Assembly (NCBI GenBank): GCA_034687125.1
Contig: JAQGBZ010000454.1
Span: forward strand, 1 to 46,127
Reading direction: 5' to 3'
Source of the DNA: Neelides folsomi
Taxonomy: Eukaryota > Arthropoda > Collembola > Neelipleona > Neelidae
DNA: 46,127 nucleotides
Position numbers and translations under genes: made by a program
In this document: in pieces, positions 11,653-22,578 of the stretch
Position numbering within the stretch: position 1 is the first letter of the stretch
Layout of the letters: each line of letters begins with the position of its first letter
Notes under the pieces: generated by a model
The model's database searches: none
What the model was told of the DNA's origin: nothing
What the model saw: the letters and a program-made list of their open reading frames with translations, nothing else

Positions 11653-12197
11653 CAAAGAGGAGCAAATAATGCGCTTTCCGAGGTCAAATTTTTTTAAATT
11701 ATGCGAATTTATGCGATTTGAATTTCATAATGAAAATCGCATAAAACGTTAACATTTTATCAATTTTTAGTTAAAATATTATATTATAGTCGTGCATTAA
11801 GTTTAAATGGATTTGTGAGTATTATTCTAGGATAGTGACACTGTTTTTTTTAAATTAAATGAGTTTGTCCAAGGGCTTTTAAAATAATTTTTGTGAATTT
11901 TGCTTTAAAGAATCATATTAAATAGTCTATATTTGATGTTTAATATTTATTTTACTATTCGGGGTATTAAAATTTATATCAAAATATCAAAATTCTCACT
12001 AAATATTGACATTTATTACATTTTATGTTTAATTATGCGTTTTTCTCAAATTATGTTTTTTATATGATTATGCAAGACATATTTAGCTTAATCTTAATTA
12101 AATTAAATGGTTTGCATACATCTAAAATATTGATAGGATGAGAGAGGTTAAATGTTGACAATGCGTTTTTATGCGAGTTATGCGATCCTTCCTCTTT
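11653..12197. mobile_element. hAT-like non-autonomous element with subterminal ATGCG motifs
   Basis: The ends are short inverted repeats: CAAAGAGGAGCAAATAATGC at the left and, on the other strand, AAAGAGGAAGGATCGCATAA at the right. The flanks share AGTTATGAG (11644-11652 and 12198-12206), so the target duplication is 8 or 9 bases depending on where the end is placed; 8 would fit hAT. Near both ends the pentamer ATGCG or its complement recurs several times, like the subterminal transposase-binding repeats of hAT elements. No coding capacity. Confidence 0.6.
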
Positions 12198-12463
12198 AGT
12201 TATGAGTATAATAATGACAAGTTATTGTTATTATAGATAATACCAGCTATTTTATTATTGGCGCAATTAGGTAATATAATACACAAATTATTTATGTATT
12301 GATACACATAATGTAAATATAATTAGAAGTTTATATATTAGTTATTATACAGATACTTACATAGTCATTGTCATTGTTTGGTCGTCAATATTGAAATTAT
12401 TTCATGCATGAAAAACATATATATAATTAAATATTCATCTCATGAATTTGAAAATTTTGGGAG

Positions 12464-12470
12464 TATAAAT
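12464..12470 (+). promoter_or_regulatory. TATA box of the ricin-B-like gene
   Basis: TATAAAT lies 53 bases upstream of the ATG at 12517, the same spacing as in the VMO-I genes. Confidence 0.5.
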
Positions 12471-12516
12471 ACTGATCTTTTTGAGATATAGTTTCACAAT
12501 TATTTATTTATTCAAA

Positions 12517-13359
12517 ATGAATTCATTTACATTCATTTTATTGAGTAGCCTATTGGTTTTGACTTATTCCCAGGAATTATTGGGCCAATATCGAATTTCT
12601 CATTTGCAAAATACATCTGGAAATAGTTACAGATATAATGTATTAATTTGCAATTTGTAATATAATAATGTAAATTTTGCTAACATTAATTTATTTATTC
12701 AAGTTTTATTAATCCTTTCAGCCTATTGCGCTCACAAACAAAAGAACGTTCAGCAAAGATAAGAAATGTTCAGTTTTCAAAATCGAGAAAGAGGATTGTT
12801 GTGGGTGTTGCGATCGTCAAAAGTTTGAAGTTCTTGAAGATAAAGATGATGAATGTGTGATAAGTATTTATTAACTGTAGTTTACTCAATTTTAAAGTCA
12901 ATTCAAATGTTTTCTTAACAATATTATTTTATTTCAGCTTATATAATAAGGAAATCGGAAAAGGACGAGTCTGAACTTTATAAAGCCATACTGAAAGGAA
13001 CGTGTCCTCCCAAAGACCGTGTCTTCGAATTGAAAATTATCAGAAGCTGGGGAAATGACGACACAATCAACAATGCTTTCGTTCAAATGAAAGATCGAAC
13101 AACTGGACTTTGTTTGTCTGCAGATCCAAAAAAGTAAATTCATAATTAATCAATAATTTAACAATGCTGACAATACAAAATGCGATTTTAATATAAAATA
13201 TTTTAATCCATCTTGAGATAATACAGTAAATATAAGTAATATTAACTTTATCCATCATTTTTCTAATTTTTTAGAGTCAAAGCCCCAACGAAATTCGAAA
13301 AATGCGAAGAAACGCCATCGGATAAACAGCAATGGTTCTTTAATAAATGTAGTGATTAA
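12517..13359 (+). CDS. Small secreted protein with ricin-B-like C-terminus
   Basis: Exons 12517-12639, 12722-12863, 12938-13133 and 13275-13359 keep frame and give 181 residues. The first 17-18 residues are a signal peptide (MNSFTFILLSSLLVLTYS). The middle exon has a cysteine cluster, DCCGCCDRQKFEV. The last two exons read KDRTTGLCLSADPKK, then KFEKCEE, then DKQQWFF, which follows the Cys...Cys...QxW pattern of one lobe of a ricin-type beta-trefoil lectin. Only the last of the three lobes is recognisable, so lectin activity is a guess. The exon 2 donor (GTATTT at 12864) was chosen because the alternative leads to a stop in exon 3. It sits alone on + between the VMO-I cluster and the receptor gene. 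Confidence 0.55.
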
Positions 13360-14482
13360 TTATTTATAAAATTGAATTAATTATTATAAATTTGGAATCA
13401 CTTCAATACATATTTCAATGCATGTACAATTAAATTAAATACGAGATTTGAAACATGATAATGTTTTGTTTTATTAAATTAAACATCTAATAAATTGATG
13501 TAAAAATAACTAAATAACATTAATTAAAAACTCACTTTAGAGCCATTAAACACTCTACTTTTGTTAACATTTTTGAAAGATCGAGGTTAAGATTTTTAAA
13601 ACTTAATTTATCTTATTATTACTTATTAACAAATTTAATCACTCATTATTGTCATTATATAATATTAAAAAAATAATAAATAATTCTTAAATTAGGGCCT
13701 GGCAGGAATATAATTGTTGCAATAATTTTTTTATTTTAATTTACAATAATCATTTGTGTACTAATGAAGATTTTTTTCACTATTTTGGATGGAGAGGTTA
13801 ATATACAATTAGTTGGAGAAGAGAGGATGGAGAGGTTTATACACTTGCAATCTATCAACCTACGACGTGATGCTTTCATTAAAAATAATAATAATAAAAA
13901 GCAATATAAGATTATAAGACGTATTGTTTCACTACCATATTTCTATAAAATTTAATGATAGGCATATCGACTTTTTAAATCTATTCCATAATTAGGGATT
14001 ATGTTTTAAATATTTATTATATTGATGAGATGTATAGTCACCTGATGTTTGTTCTGTAGAATAAAGTACTATACTATTCGATCATTATCAAATTATCCTT
14101 ATAAGAGCACATATTATGCCATGTACATATATCAAACTAGTATGACAGATTTATTTTATTATGTATAAAGTATAGTAAATGGGTCCAATCACCCTAAATA
14201 ACATATCTTAGATAATTTAGAGCCAATTTACATAATAAATAATTTATATTAAGATAAACTTGATTTTTCATACAACCTGACAAGTCATAATTGCACATTG
14301 AAATTCATACTGTATTATATAAATGAGACTTGTTATAATTATAATTTTATAATGCCTATCTATGCCTGTAGTATGTACATACATACTAGGATATGTACCT
14401 AGCAGTCTAGAAATGCCCTCTGTAAATATTTCTAGTTTTACAAAACATAAAAATAAAATAAATAATAAAATAAACTAATTTA
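13360..14482. other. Intergenic, no gene seen
   Basis: AT-rich spacer. A 63-codon open frame near 13764 contains a repeated ggatggagaggtt unit but has no protein-like features, so I do not call it. Confidence 0.4.
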
Positions 14483-16489
14483 ATGACAAAATTATTACCA
14501 AAATTATTATTTTTGCTATGTTCGTTATTTTCAGTTAAACTTGAATTTCATGAAGAATTCTCTCAAATAGAAAATATAATTAACTATTATCAAATCCAAT
14601 ACGATACTTCTTTATTAATTAAACCAATTGTTTTTGGTCAAACTAACGAAGAATTCAAATTTTGCCACAAGCTAAGTATTCCAATAATTGGCTATAAACT
14701 AAATAAAACCTTTGAAAGATTTAAGTTAAGAACATTTCGCTTGATTTCCATTTTTTGGTTAAATGAAATTGAAGACATTGGCCAAATTGCTAAAATTAAC
14801 TGGAACAGAAAATATGAAAACTTAATATTTTGTATAAAATCTTTAAACATTTTCGAGAAAGTTCTAAGAATAGGAAGTGTACAAGAAGCTCGAGAAAAAA
14901 TATTTATTGTTAAAAATGGAGATGTCATTGATTTAATGGTCGATCCATTTGTTTACAACGGAGGGAAATTAATTAAAGTCGATAGCATTTTTAATAGGAA
15001 ACTTGGAAATAATCGTTTTGGAAGAAATTTACGTGGGAGGCATTTAAAAGCAGGTTACAAAACATCTCAATTTTAAAACATTCACCACAAAGTCAAATGA
15101 ATATATATAATTGAATATTAATAATAATATATAATATATTTAAATTAAACTATTAAATAATTAGCCGGAGGAGAATATCCAATTTGGTGCTACAAAATAA
15201 AAAATTCAAAAGGAGAAGAAATTTTAATTGGTGTCAAAATTACGCTTATGAAAACAGTTGGCGCAATTTTTAATTTTACTTCAACAATTACTTACGGCGG
15301 TCACAACATTTTAAAATACAACAAAGAAAATAAAACATTTACAGGGACGCTTTCTGAAATCTTTTACCCTGAGCGTAAATATGATTTAGTTTTGGGTGGA
15401 CACCACGCAGTTGATTTAACCCCAATGTTAGATTTCGCTTCTGATGGACTTGTCCTCACCGAGACACAATTTACCTTTGCTCAGCCCAATCCAGAAATTA
15501 AACAAGATTGGTCAACGTTTCTCAAAACACTTCAAATTCTTGTTTGGGCTCTTTTTATTTTAACATTTTTGACAATTCTTGTAATTCAATATTTAATTGA
15601 TTTTATTTTTAAGAATTTGACCATTTTAGGGGATTTAAAAAACAAAGTTAGTTTTATTGGAGCTTTTGGTCTTTTAGCAGAACAAGGATTAAATAATATC
15701 CCTCCACGGCTTCGATTCACGTCGGGCTTAATTCTCTTAACTAGTATTTTAATAGGAACGGCTTATAAGGCGGATTTGAGAATGAAATTGTTATTCATTC
15801 AACCTGAAAAAATTCCTACAACTTTTAAAGAATTGGCGGAAAATGATGATTTTAAAATTGTATTAGTTAAAAATGAAGCAACGGCTTATTCTTATTTTTT
15901 GAACAGTAAAGAACCACACATAAGAAAACTTTACAATAAAGCACAACTTGAGGATATTCCAGTTAATTGTATTATAAAATCATTTATGAATTCGAAAAAG
16001 ACCGCTTGTTTAATGCAGAATAAAATGATTGAATCGAAAATGGCCCAAGTTTTAACATTAAATCCGAAAATAAATCCACTTATTATTGCTAAAGAATACG
16101 TTGTGAATGTGATCATACAATTGACTTTTCAAAAGAATTCACAATATTCGGAATCTTTTAGTGGGATTTTGGCGGGACTCACCGAATCTTTCATTTATAA
16201 GAAATGGGAAGTGGAAGAATTAAGAATACTCAAAATGAAAGGAATTGAAAAATTAAAAATGAACATTTCAAATCCTGTTTATAAAAAATTGGTCCAACTT
16301 AACACTCAAATGAACTCTAAAGATGAAAATGCATTAAAATTAAAATCATTCCAAGGAATATTTACAATTTTACCAATTGGTTTCTTTTTGGCATTGCTTT
16401 ATTTTTTATACGAAAAGAAACCATATTTTAATATGAATTGTAAAAACAAAATAAAAGGACTTAAAAAAGTTGCAAATATTCAATTTTAG
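14483..16489 (+). CDS. Ionotropic receptor (variant glutamate receptor family)
   Basis: Two exons, 14483-15053 and 15165-16489 (phase 1), give 631 residues. The predicted features, in order, are a signal peptide at 1-18; a divergent extracellular part with the first half of the ligand-binding domain before about residue 305; TM1 at about 310-335 (LVWALFILTFLTILV); a pore loop near 354-368 with EQGLNNIPPRLRF; TM3 at about 373-393 (GLILLTSILIGTAYKADLR); the second ligand-binding half; and a last span at about 588-607 (GIFTILPIGFFLALLYFLYE). This is the ionotropic receptor (IR) layout: ligand-gated cation channels in arthropod sensory neurons for odour, taste, humidity or temperature. The pore helix is present, but the glutamate-binding residues are not obviously conserved, as in divergent IRs. 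Orthology to a named IR cannot be told by eye. Confidence 0.75.
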
Positions 16490-17543
16490 TTCTCAAATTC
16501 GGATCTTTCCCGCAATTTGCTTTTTTATAAAGAAAGGTAAACTTAATCGTAATACTACTTATTTGTATTATATATTATATTTACCTATGTACATATTTTA
16601 TGCTTGAAAAAACATTGGTATGATAATACTTACGATTAGTATTAAGAATAACATTCGAAACAAGTATTAGTAAATGAAACTTTTTATTTATTGTCGAATT
16701 AATACTATAATATTTAATTGTAGTATTTAAAGAATTACACTATCTTAAAATAGAGAAACGAAGTACATAAGTATAACAGTAATACGATTAAGAATGCGAT
16801 TTTTTGAAAAATCCTATTTACAAAATAAATTTACAAAGTAAATAAAAACTAAATATCCTATGGTTCATGTGAGCAAAAGATACATGAAAGTTATTTACTC
16901 TAATCTAAATAATAACCAAATAAGATAATGCTGATTCATATACATCAATGTTACTCAAACTGGTCAAACAATGCTTAACTTAACATAGTTCATGTTTAAA
17001 TGCGACATATTATATAACATACTCATAATATTATAATAATATTTTATAGATCATTTTATTTATGTTTTATTAAATTAACAAGATTCGATTAATATTATAT
17101 TAAAACATCATTTGATAAACTATAAATCAATAGAACATCCTTCGCATAAATGCGCACATGTTAATTAAAATAATATTTAAAATATTTATATTGGATTTAA
17201 TAACTTTAGAATTTAATTACAGTTAACAAAATGTTAACTACCGCTAAACATGAATATAATATTAGTAAAAATCCAAATAAAACTGTTAGTGCAGAGTCGT
17301 GTTAAAATAATTCAACACGTTCAAATAGATCGGTACATTGTAGTATGCTTAAGCTTAAGCTTAAGAATTTAAACATAAAAATTCATTACTTATTACTTTA
17401 AAAGTTAAAGACACATATTTGGTTTCTTAATACTTTGTAATAATAGAAAATTAATTAGCGATCTTCTTAGTGAACTTAATACACGATAAGAATAATTAAT
17501 ATGATAGCCGATATCCACAATTGAACATATTAAGAGATTTCTT
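16490..17543. other. Intergenic between convergent genes
   Basis: AT-rich spacer between the receptor (+) and BDP1 (-). It holds a weak inverted repeat (about 16542 and 16792, CTTAATCGTAWTACT) and three copies of CTTAAG near 17347. No gene is seen. Confidence 0.4.
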
Positions 17544-19844
17544 CTATTGACATGATATTTCAAATTCAATTTCATCAATGGTGGAAGCTTTACCTCTCGT
17601 ATTTCCTGTAAATTAAACAAACAATAAATAATCCGATTCTAAAAAATGTGTAAAATGATAGACGTTAAATTAAAAATATTATTAACATTTGTTTTTATTA
17701 TTATCACCTGGCCCAGGCACTCTATAAGGAACAACTTTTGTTTGTCCTTGTGAAACATCAGTGGTTTCAGCGAGTTCCAATTTAATGATTTTACGATCTT
17801 TTGACAGTTTATCGTTGCTGCCTTCTCTCTTCATCTTTTTGATTTCACCCCCTTGGCTCAAATTCACATTTTCATTCTCGGGAGTAACTTCAAATAATGA
17901 AGGCATCGAAAGATTGACAATGGACTTTTCCTTCTTTTCTTTTTTAATGTCCTTTGCTTGCATTTGGTCATACTTCTTTTTCAACGCGGCCGATGCGATA
18001 TTCAAAGCTTCAGTTGACAAAGATGGAATTGCGTTAACTAATGGAGAAGGATTATCTTCAACTATTTTCATATTAGAAGGTGGCGGAGGATTTTTAGCTT
18101 TTCGAGCACTGAAAATGTTATTTCTCGGTCGACCTTTTTTCAATGGGATTTTGTCTAAATGAGAAACTTGTTTGATTTTTTCTTCAACGGAGGACAAAAT
18201 TTCAAAATCAAGATTGGATTTGAGGTTTAAGTTTCCACCAGGATGTTCTTGTTCTTCTTCGCTTTCTGAAGAAAGTCCATCGAGGGGATCAAAGCACTGG
18301 CAAGAAAGGGCTTTGGAAACTTGTTGGGGATTTCGGCGATCCTCTCGCTTGAATTTTGCTTTTAGCTCGGCCCGTGTCCGGTGTGGGAACATGTGGGTCA
18401 TCATTGAGAAATCGCTCCCGCATGTGCTGAGTGCTCGATAAAAACGAATGGTTTCTGAAAAAATTATTAAATATTACAAAATTAATCTTTCGAGTATTTT
18501 TTTTATAAAATTGGTACTAATATTTTTATAAAATTAATAATTAAATTGTCAAAATAATACAGAATTATATAATATAAAACCTTTAACTGTCCAATCATTT
18601 CCTCGTTTGACTCCTCTTTTCATTCTGTAAAAACCTGAAGGTACAGCTGAGACAACTTCCATTCGTTCAATTTGCTCTTTTGCCCTCTTCGTTTCGCTCG
18701 ATTCGATCATCTAAATTAAATGTTATTTATTTTAATTAAAATAAGATGGTTAACCTTAGTATGTATTAATATAGTGTAAATATTTATATATGTTTAAGTA
18801 TTTAAAACGTTTATACTATATATGGAAATAAAATGATTTTACCAAGCTCTTTTCATCAACAATGAGTTGCCCATCAGGACCAACTTTAACTCTCGGCCCA
18901 GAAGGTTCCTTTTTCTCGATAACATTTTCAACTATGGGGGTGGAAATCGGAGAGGGAATCGTTTTGTCTTCAGGAGATTTTGGAACATCGCGTTTTTCTT
19001 CCTCAATTTTCTCCTTCTTGATTCTAAAATTTAATAAAAAAATAATCAATTTTCTTCACTTACATTAAAAGTTAAAATATAATAAATTGTAAAATATAAT
19101 CGTGATAAAATCTATGAAATTTCAAATAAAATTCTACAATGTGTCTCTTTGAACTTACTCTGATGGAGGATTCCAAAATGCATAGTGTAACATGGTTAAT
19201 TCATTACTCGGCACTTTCACCTCCTTGGTCGAATAAACTTTAAATTTATTGATGAATTCCTTCCTCACTGTGGCGTATTTTGAAGTTGAGCTCAAATTGG
19301 GAACTTTGGCCAATCGCTGTCTCAAACTTTCCGAACTGTTATTAGGGAATTCTTTCTGCAGGGCCGAAATTGTATTTGAAAGTCCCATGGAACTTCGAGG
19401 CCGCAGAAATTCTCCATCCATGGTGATAGAAATGTCTCCAAAAGTGGTTGGAGGAGGATCGGAATTTGATTGATGGAGGTCAGAGGTCGATTTCCTTGAA
19501 TTTGAATCTTCATTATGATATGAAATGACCGAAAGAGGTGTCTTCGGAGTTTCCGGTCTTTTTGGAGATGGGGACGGAGCAGGGGAATAAGGCGACGTAA
19601 AAGAACCGAATTTCTTTGTTGGAGAACCAGGTGAAAAAAGTATCATGGGGCTGATTGATGGACTTGGACGTGGAGATGAAGGAATTATTAAACTCGGGGA
19701 TTCGGGTTGTAAATACGGACTTGGAGGATGAAGACGAAGGTCATTGAGTTGACTTGGTGTTGGAGTCGTCGGACGATCGCGGCCGCTTTTATTGAAACTC
19801 GGCACATTCGCCACAGCTTTGATCCGCATGCGACGAGATGCCAT
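17544..19844 (-). CDS. BDP1: TFIIIB component B'' (BDP1)
   Basis: Five exons on the minus strand, 19844-19159, 19023-18843, 18710-18581, 18454-17708 and 17605-17544, keep frame and give 601 residues. BDP1 joins TBP and BRF1 to form TFIIIB, which places RNA polymerase III on tRNA, 5S and other small RNA genes in the nucleus. The identifying part is the extended Myb/SANT domain at about residues 320-385, spanning exons 3 and 4: NDWTVKETIRFYRALSTCG, DFSMMTHMFPHRTR and KAKFKREDRRNPQQVSKAL. A GFYRMKRGVKRG segment precedes it. The N-terminus (RIKAVANVPSFNKSGRDRP) also matches the family; the region after it is Ser/Pro rich and low complexity. The last exon is a choice: without using the CAG|GTGATA donor, the protein would instead end in NNKNKC at 17682. 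Confidence 0.85.
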
Positions 19845-20389
19845 TTTATAATGATTAAACTAACTGGGAAGAGAGATAATTAATTAAAGGAGAGACTTAA
19901 AGAGGAATTTGAAGAGATGAAGAAAGAGTTAAGATAAATTAAATAAGACCTTCGAGCTCGTGGGAGTTGATTTATAATATGGGCGTGAATTACCGACGAG
20001 TTTTTAACAATGTTTCAATATACCCCAAAATTATTATTTAGGTATTTCACTCAATTCTTTATTTTCATATTTCATGCAATGTTTTAATTTAAAAATGTAT
20101 ACTATTATTACATTAAAATTATGCGATTAAAGAATAACTTTGATTAACTCGTAGACTCTCTCATATTAAAAATTAATGCCTATATATAATTCAATATAAA
20201 AATATGTATTGAATTGAGCAAATTGTTTTTAGAGAAATCAGTGCAAACCAAGGTAGAAAAGGCCAAGGTAAGGTGAGAAAGTCTGCAGAAAACTTCCCAA
20301 GTTCAAAAAATTCACAGTGCAAAATCTAATCCAAAACTTAAATATTAGTCTTAAATCATTATTAATCATTAATTAATTGGTCTAATCTA
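19845..20389. other. BDP1 upstream region, no other gene seen
   Basis: Contains the presumed BDP1 promoter and 5' leader on the minus strand. No TATA box is evident. The rest is AT-rich spacer. Confidence 0.35.
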
Positions 20390-21725
20390 GGTATGTAAAA
20401 AACATTGAAAATCGTTTGATAACTCATTTTGATATTTATGCAACTTTGAAGGATTTTGTAAATATTGAGAATCTTAAAAATGAAAGGATTGCAAAAAGAA
20501 TAGGGGATTTTAAAAGAGAAAGAGGAATCAGTTTTTCTTACCAATCCCACTTGATAGGAATTGTCAAGAAGTGGGAATTCACCGCCATTGGTAAATTTAT
20601 CTATTAAATTATTTATTAATCATCTGGAACTATTTTGTTAAGATATTAATTTACTAACTTAATTAGTTAACGGATTAATACATATAATGTATTTTTGTAA
20701 AGGTGTTGTCCAGTTGTTTCTATCCCCACTCATAGTCCAATGGCTGTAAAATCGGCCGAAACTCTTCTTCTGACTCTGCAGAGCCGTAGCGTGTGATGGT
20801 CCGGCCCGGAATAGGGTGGCCTGGTACGGCCCCTCATTTTAGTAAAAATGTACATGGTCTCACAAAATAGATAAATTTTTAGCATATGTAATACTATCCA
20901 AAACATAGGTATTATGTATTATATATACAGGTAGGTATATTTTCAACATTTGATAGCATTTCAAATTCTTATCCCCTACTATAAAACCTTACCTACTATA
21001 AATTTTTACCATTTTAATCAATTTTTATCGATTTTTTTAAATAATTCTTGAGTATTTCTTTTAAAAAATTATTCTGCAATAGTTAACGGGACATTCGTTA
21101 ACCCCCAATTTCAAAGGAATTTAGAGATTCTGAAGTTTTTTTAAGATATTCAAGGGTTAAATGTTATATGGAATTTTAGGTCTGAAGAATATTTTTGAAA
21201 TCGAATTATTTGTTTTATGAAAATTTTATAAAACGAAATCAGAATTCGGAAATGTATTTTGAAATTGGATGTCGGGACCTTTAGGTCATGAGGTCCAAGT
21301 CTAGTGCAAATTGGGTTCGAGGTACGACCCTCATGACCGTCCGGCCCTGAGGGCTTGTCTCCTAAGATCTCCCTGGCGCTATGCTACTGTGACTCTGAAC
21401 CAATTATTGGCCAAATCCCCACAATGTGAAATTCTGACTCTTAGAATTATTTTGGACGGAGTTGAAATGTTTTCCTATCCCATTTATGATGTTGATGGGG
21501 ATACGAAGAAAGAAGAAACTCTGGATATCCGAATTACAACTCTCCGGAATTACAACTCTCCCAGGTCATGCTACATTTGAAGCGACGATTCAAAATAAAA
21601 ATGGAACATTTTCATTTATTGGTGGAATTGAAGAAATAAGCAGAACAAATGTTTATTGAAATCAATCTTGATGTATTGGTAAAAGATTATTGAAAAAGTT
21701 ATGCTATTGTAAAATCCAACATTAG
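20390..21725 (+). pseudogene. Truncated DUF229 pseudogene
   Basis: This is a partial copy of the 3' end of the DUF229 gene at 22579-24940. It starts inside what is exon 4 there (ENRLITHFDIYATLKD), keeps the intron with donor at 20591 and acceptor before 20702, and runs through exon 5 to the same final TAG at 21723-21725. It arose by DNA duplication, not by retrotransposition, because the intron is kept. Breaks seen are a missing 5' half, a one-base deletion near 20530 that shifts the frame before the splice site, a 16-bp tandem duplication of GAATTACAACTCTCC near 21533, a premature TGA at 21657-21659, and the hAT-like insertion at 20779-21389. Confidence 0.8.
20779..21389. mobile_element. hAT-like non-autonomous element with 8-bp target duplication
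   Basis: The element is flanked by a perfect 8-bp duplication, TGACTCTG (20771-20778 and 21390-21397). The intact paralogue gives the empty site: there TGACTCT runs straight into AACAAATTATTGG at 24618. The ends resemble each other in inverted orientation (CAGAGCCGTAGCG and, from the other strand, CAGTAGCATAGCG), with the CAG start typical of hAT elements. It is 611 bp long with no transposase-like frame. Confidence 0.8.
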
Positions 21726-22456
21726 ATATTACTCGCTTATTTAGTCACGTTTTATCCTTCGGTTTAAGTTATTAAATAAACAGATCCTTTTTATGTATTT
21801 TAAATTATCTATTATATGATATTTAAGAGTGAATTGTTACTTTTATTTAATATTTTGTGGTTTAAACATGGTTGTTAACAAATTGGTTAATATTTGCTAT
21901 TAATATGTTTCATATTTTATTGCACAGACATGACATGCATAACCGTATTTCCATTCCTGCACATTTAAATGAGATTTAAGTATATTTTTCCAGTGTACGT
22001 TTACATATATAGTGTTTTTATTATTAGCAACCGCATTTTTAATAATGTAATGCAATATGTATCTAGTTTGCGATATACGATACAATAAATAGTATAAGGA
22101 ATAAACATTTACTGATATAAGTTTCAATCCAAGGATAATAGAAGAGAGTTCCAATTTTTCATTCTTAAATTTTCCATATCATACCTTTTCATGAAAGCAG
22201 ATAATCCTATAGTTTATTATTATGTAATATTAAAAGGTATGTACCTAATATTATACAACAGGCAGATACTATTTAGTAGAGCATACATATTAAATGTGTA
22301 GGTAGATATCACCTTATCTTTAATGATAATTTGTAATTCTTGGTTCGATTAGTTCCGTCCCGTCCATGACTTATTTCTTGACAATTTGACATGTGTTCGA
22401 TAAATTCTTATAGAATATCTGTATGGTAATTGTGTGATTAATTGATTAATCCCACC
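21726..22456. other. Intergenic, no gene seen
   Basis: AT-rich spacer between the DUF229 pseudogene and the intact gene. Nothing distinctive. Confidence 0.4.
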
Positions 22457-22464
22457 TATAAAAT
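22457..22464 (+). promoter_or_regulatory. TATA box of the DUF229 gene
   Basis: TATAAAAT lies 122 bases upstream of the first ATG (22579) and 143 bases upstream of the second in-frame ATG (22600). Confidence 0.45.
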
Positions 22465-22578
22465 AACTTTTAAGTCCCTTATCTACCAAAACATAATTTA
22501 AAAGAAATATTAAGCTTCCTGTTTATAACTACACAACTACAATTTAAAGTCCGATTTTAGTCATCATTAAACACTTTC

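Noticed and set aside
13764..13955. 63-codon open frame on + with a repeated ggatggagaggtt unit
   Set aside because: No promoter, splice context or protein-like composition; the repeat is short and the flanks are plain spacer.
16542..16792. Inverted repeat CTTAATCGTAWTACT, possible 250-bp MITE
   Set aside because: Arms match over only about 15 bases, and I found no target duplication; chance is likely in AT-rich sequence.
17345..17364. Short CTTAAG tandem run
   Set aside because: Only three copies, in spacer sequence, with no sign of function.
17761..18162. 133-codon open frame on + opposite BDP1
   Set aside because: Antisense shadow of BDP1 exon 4; no independent evidence.
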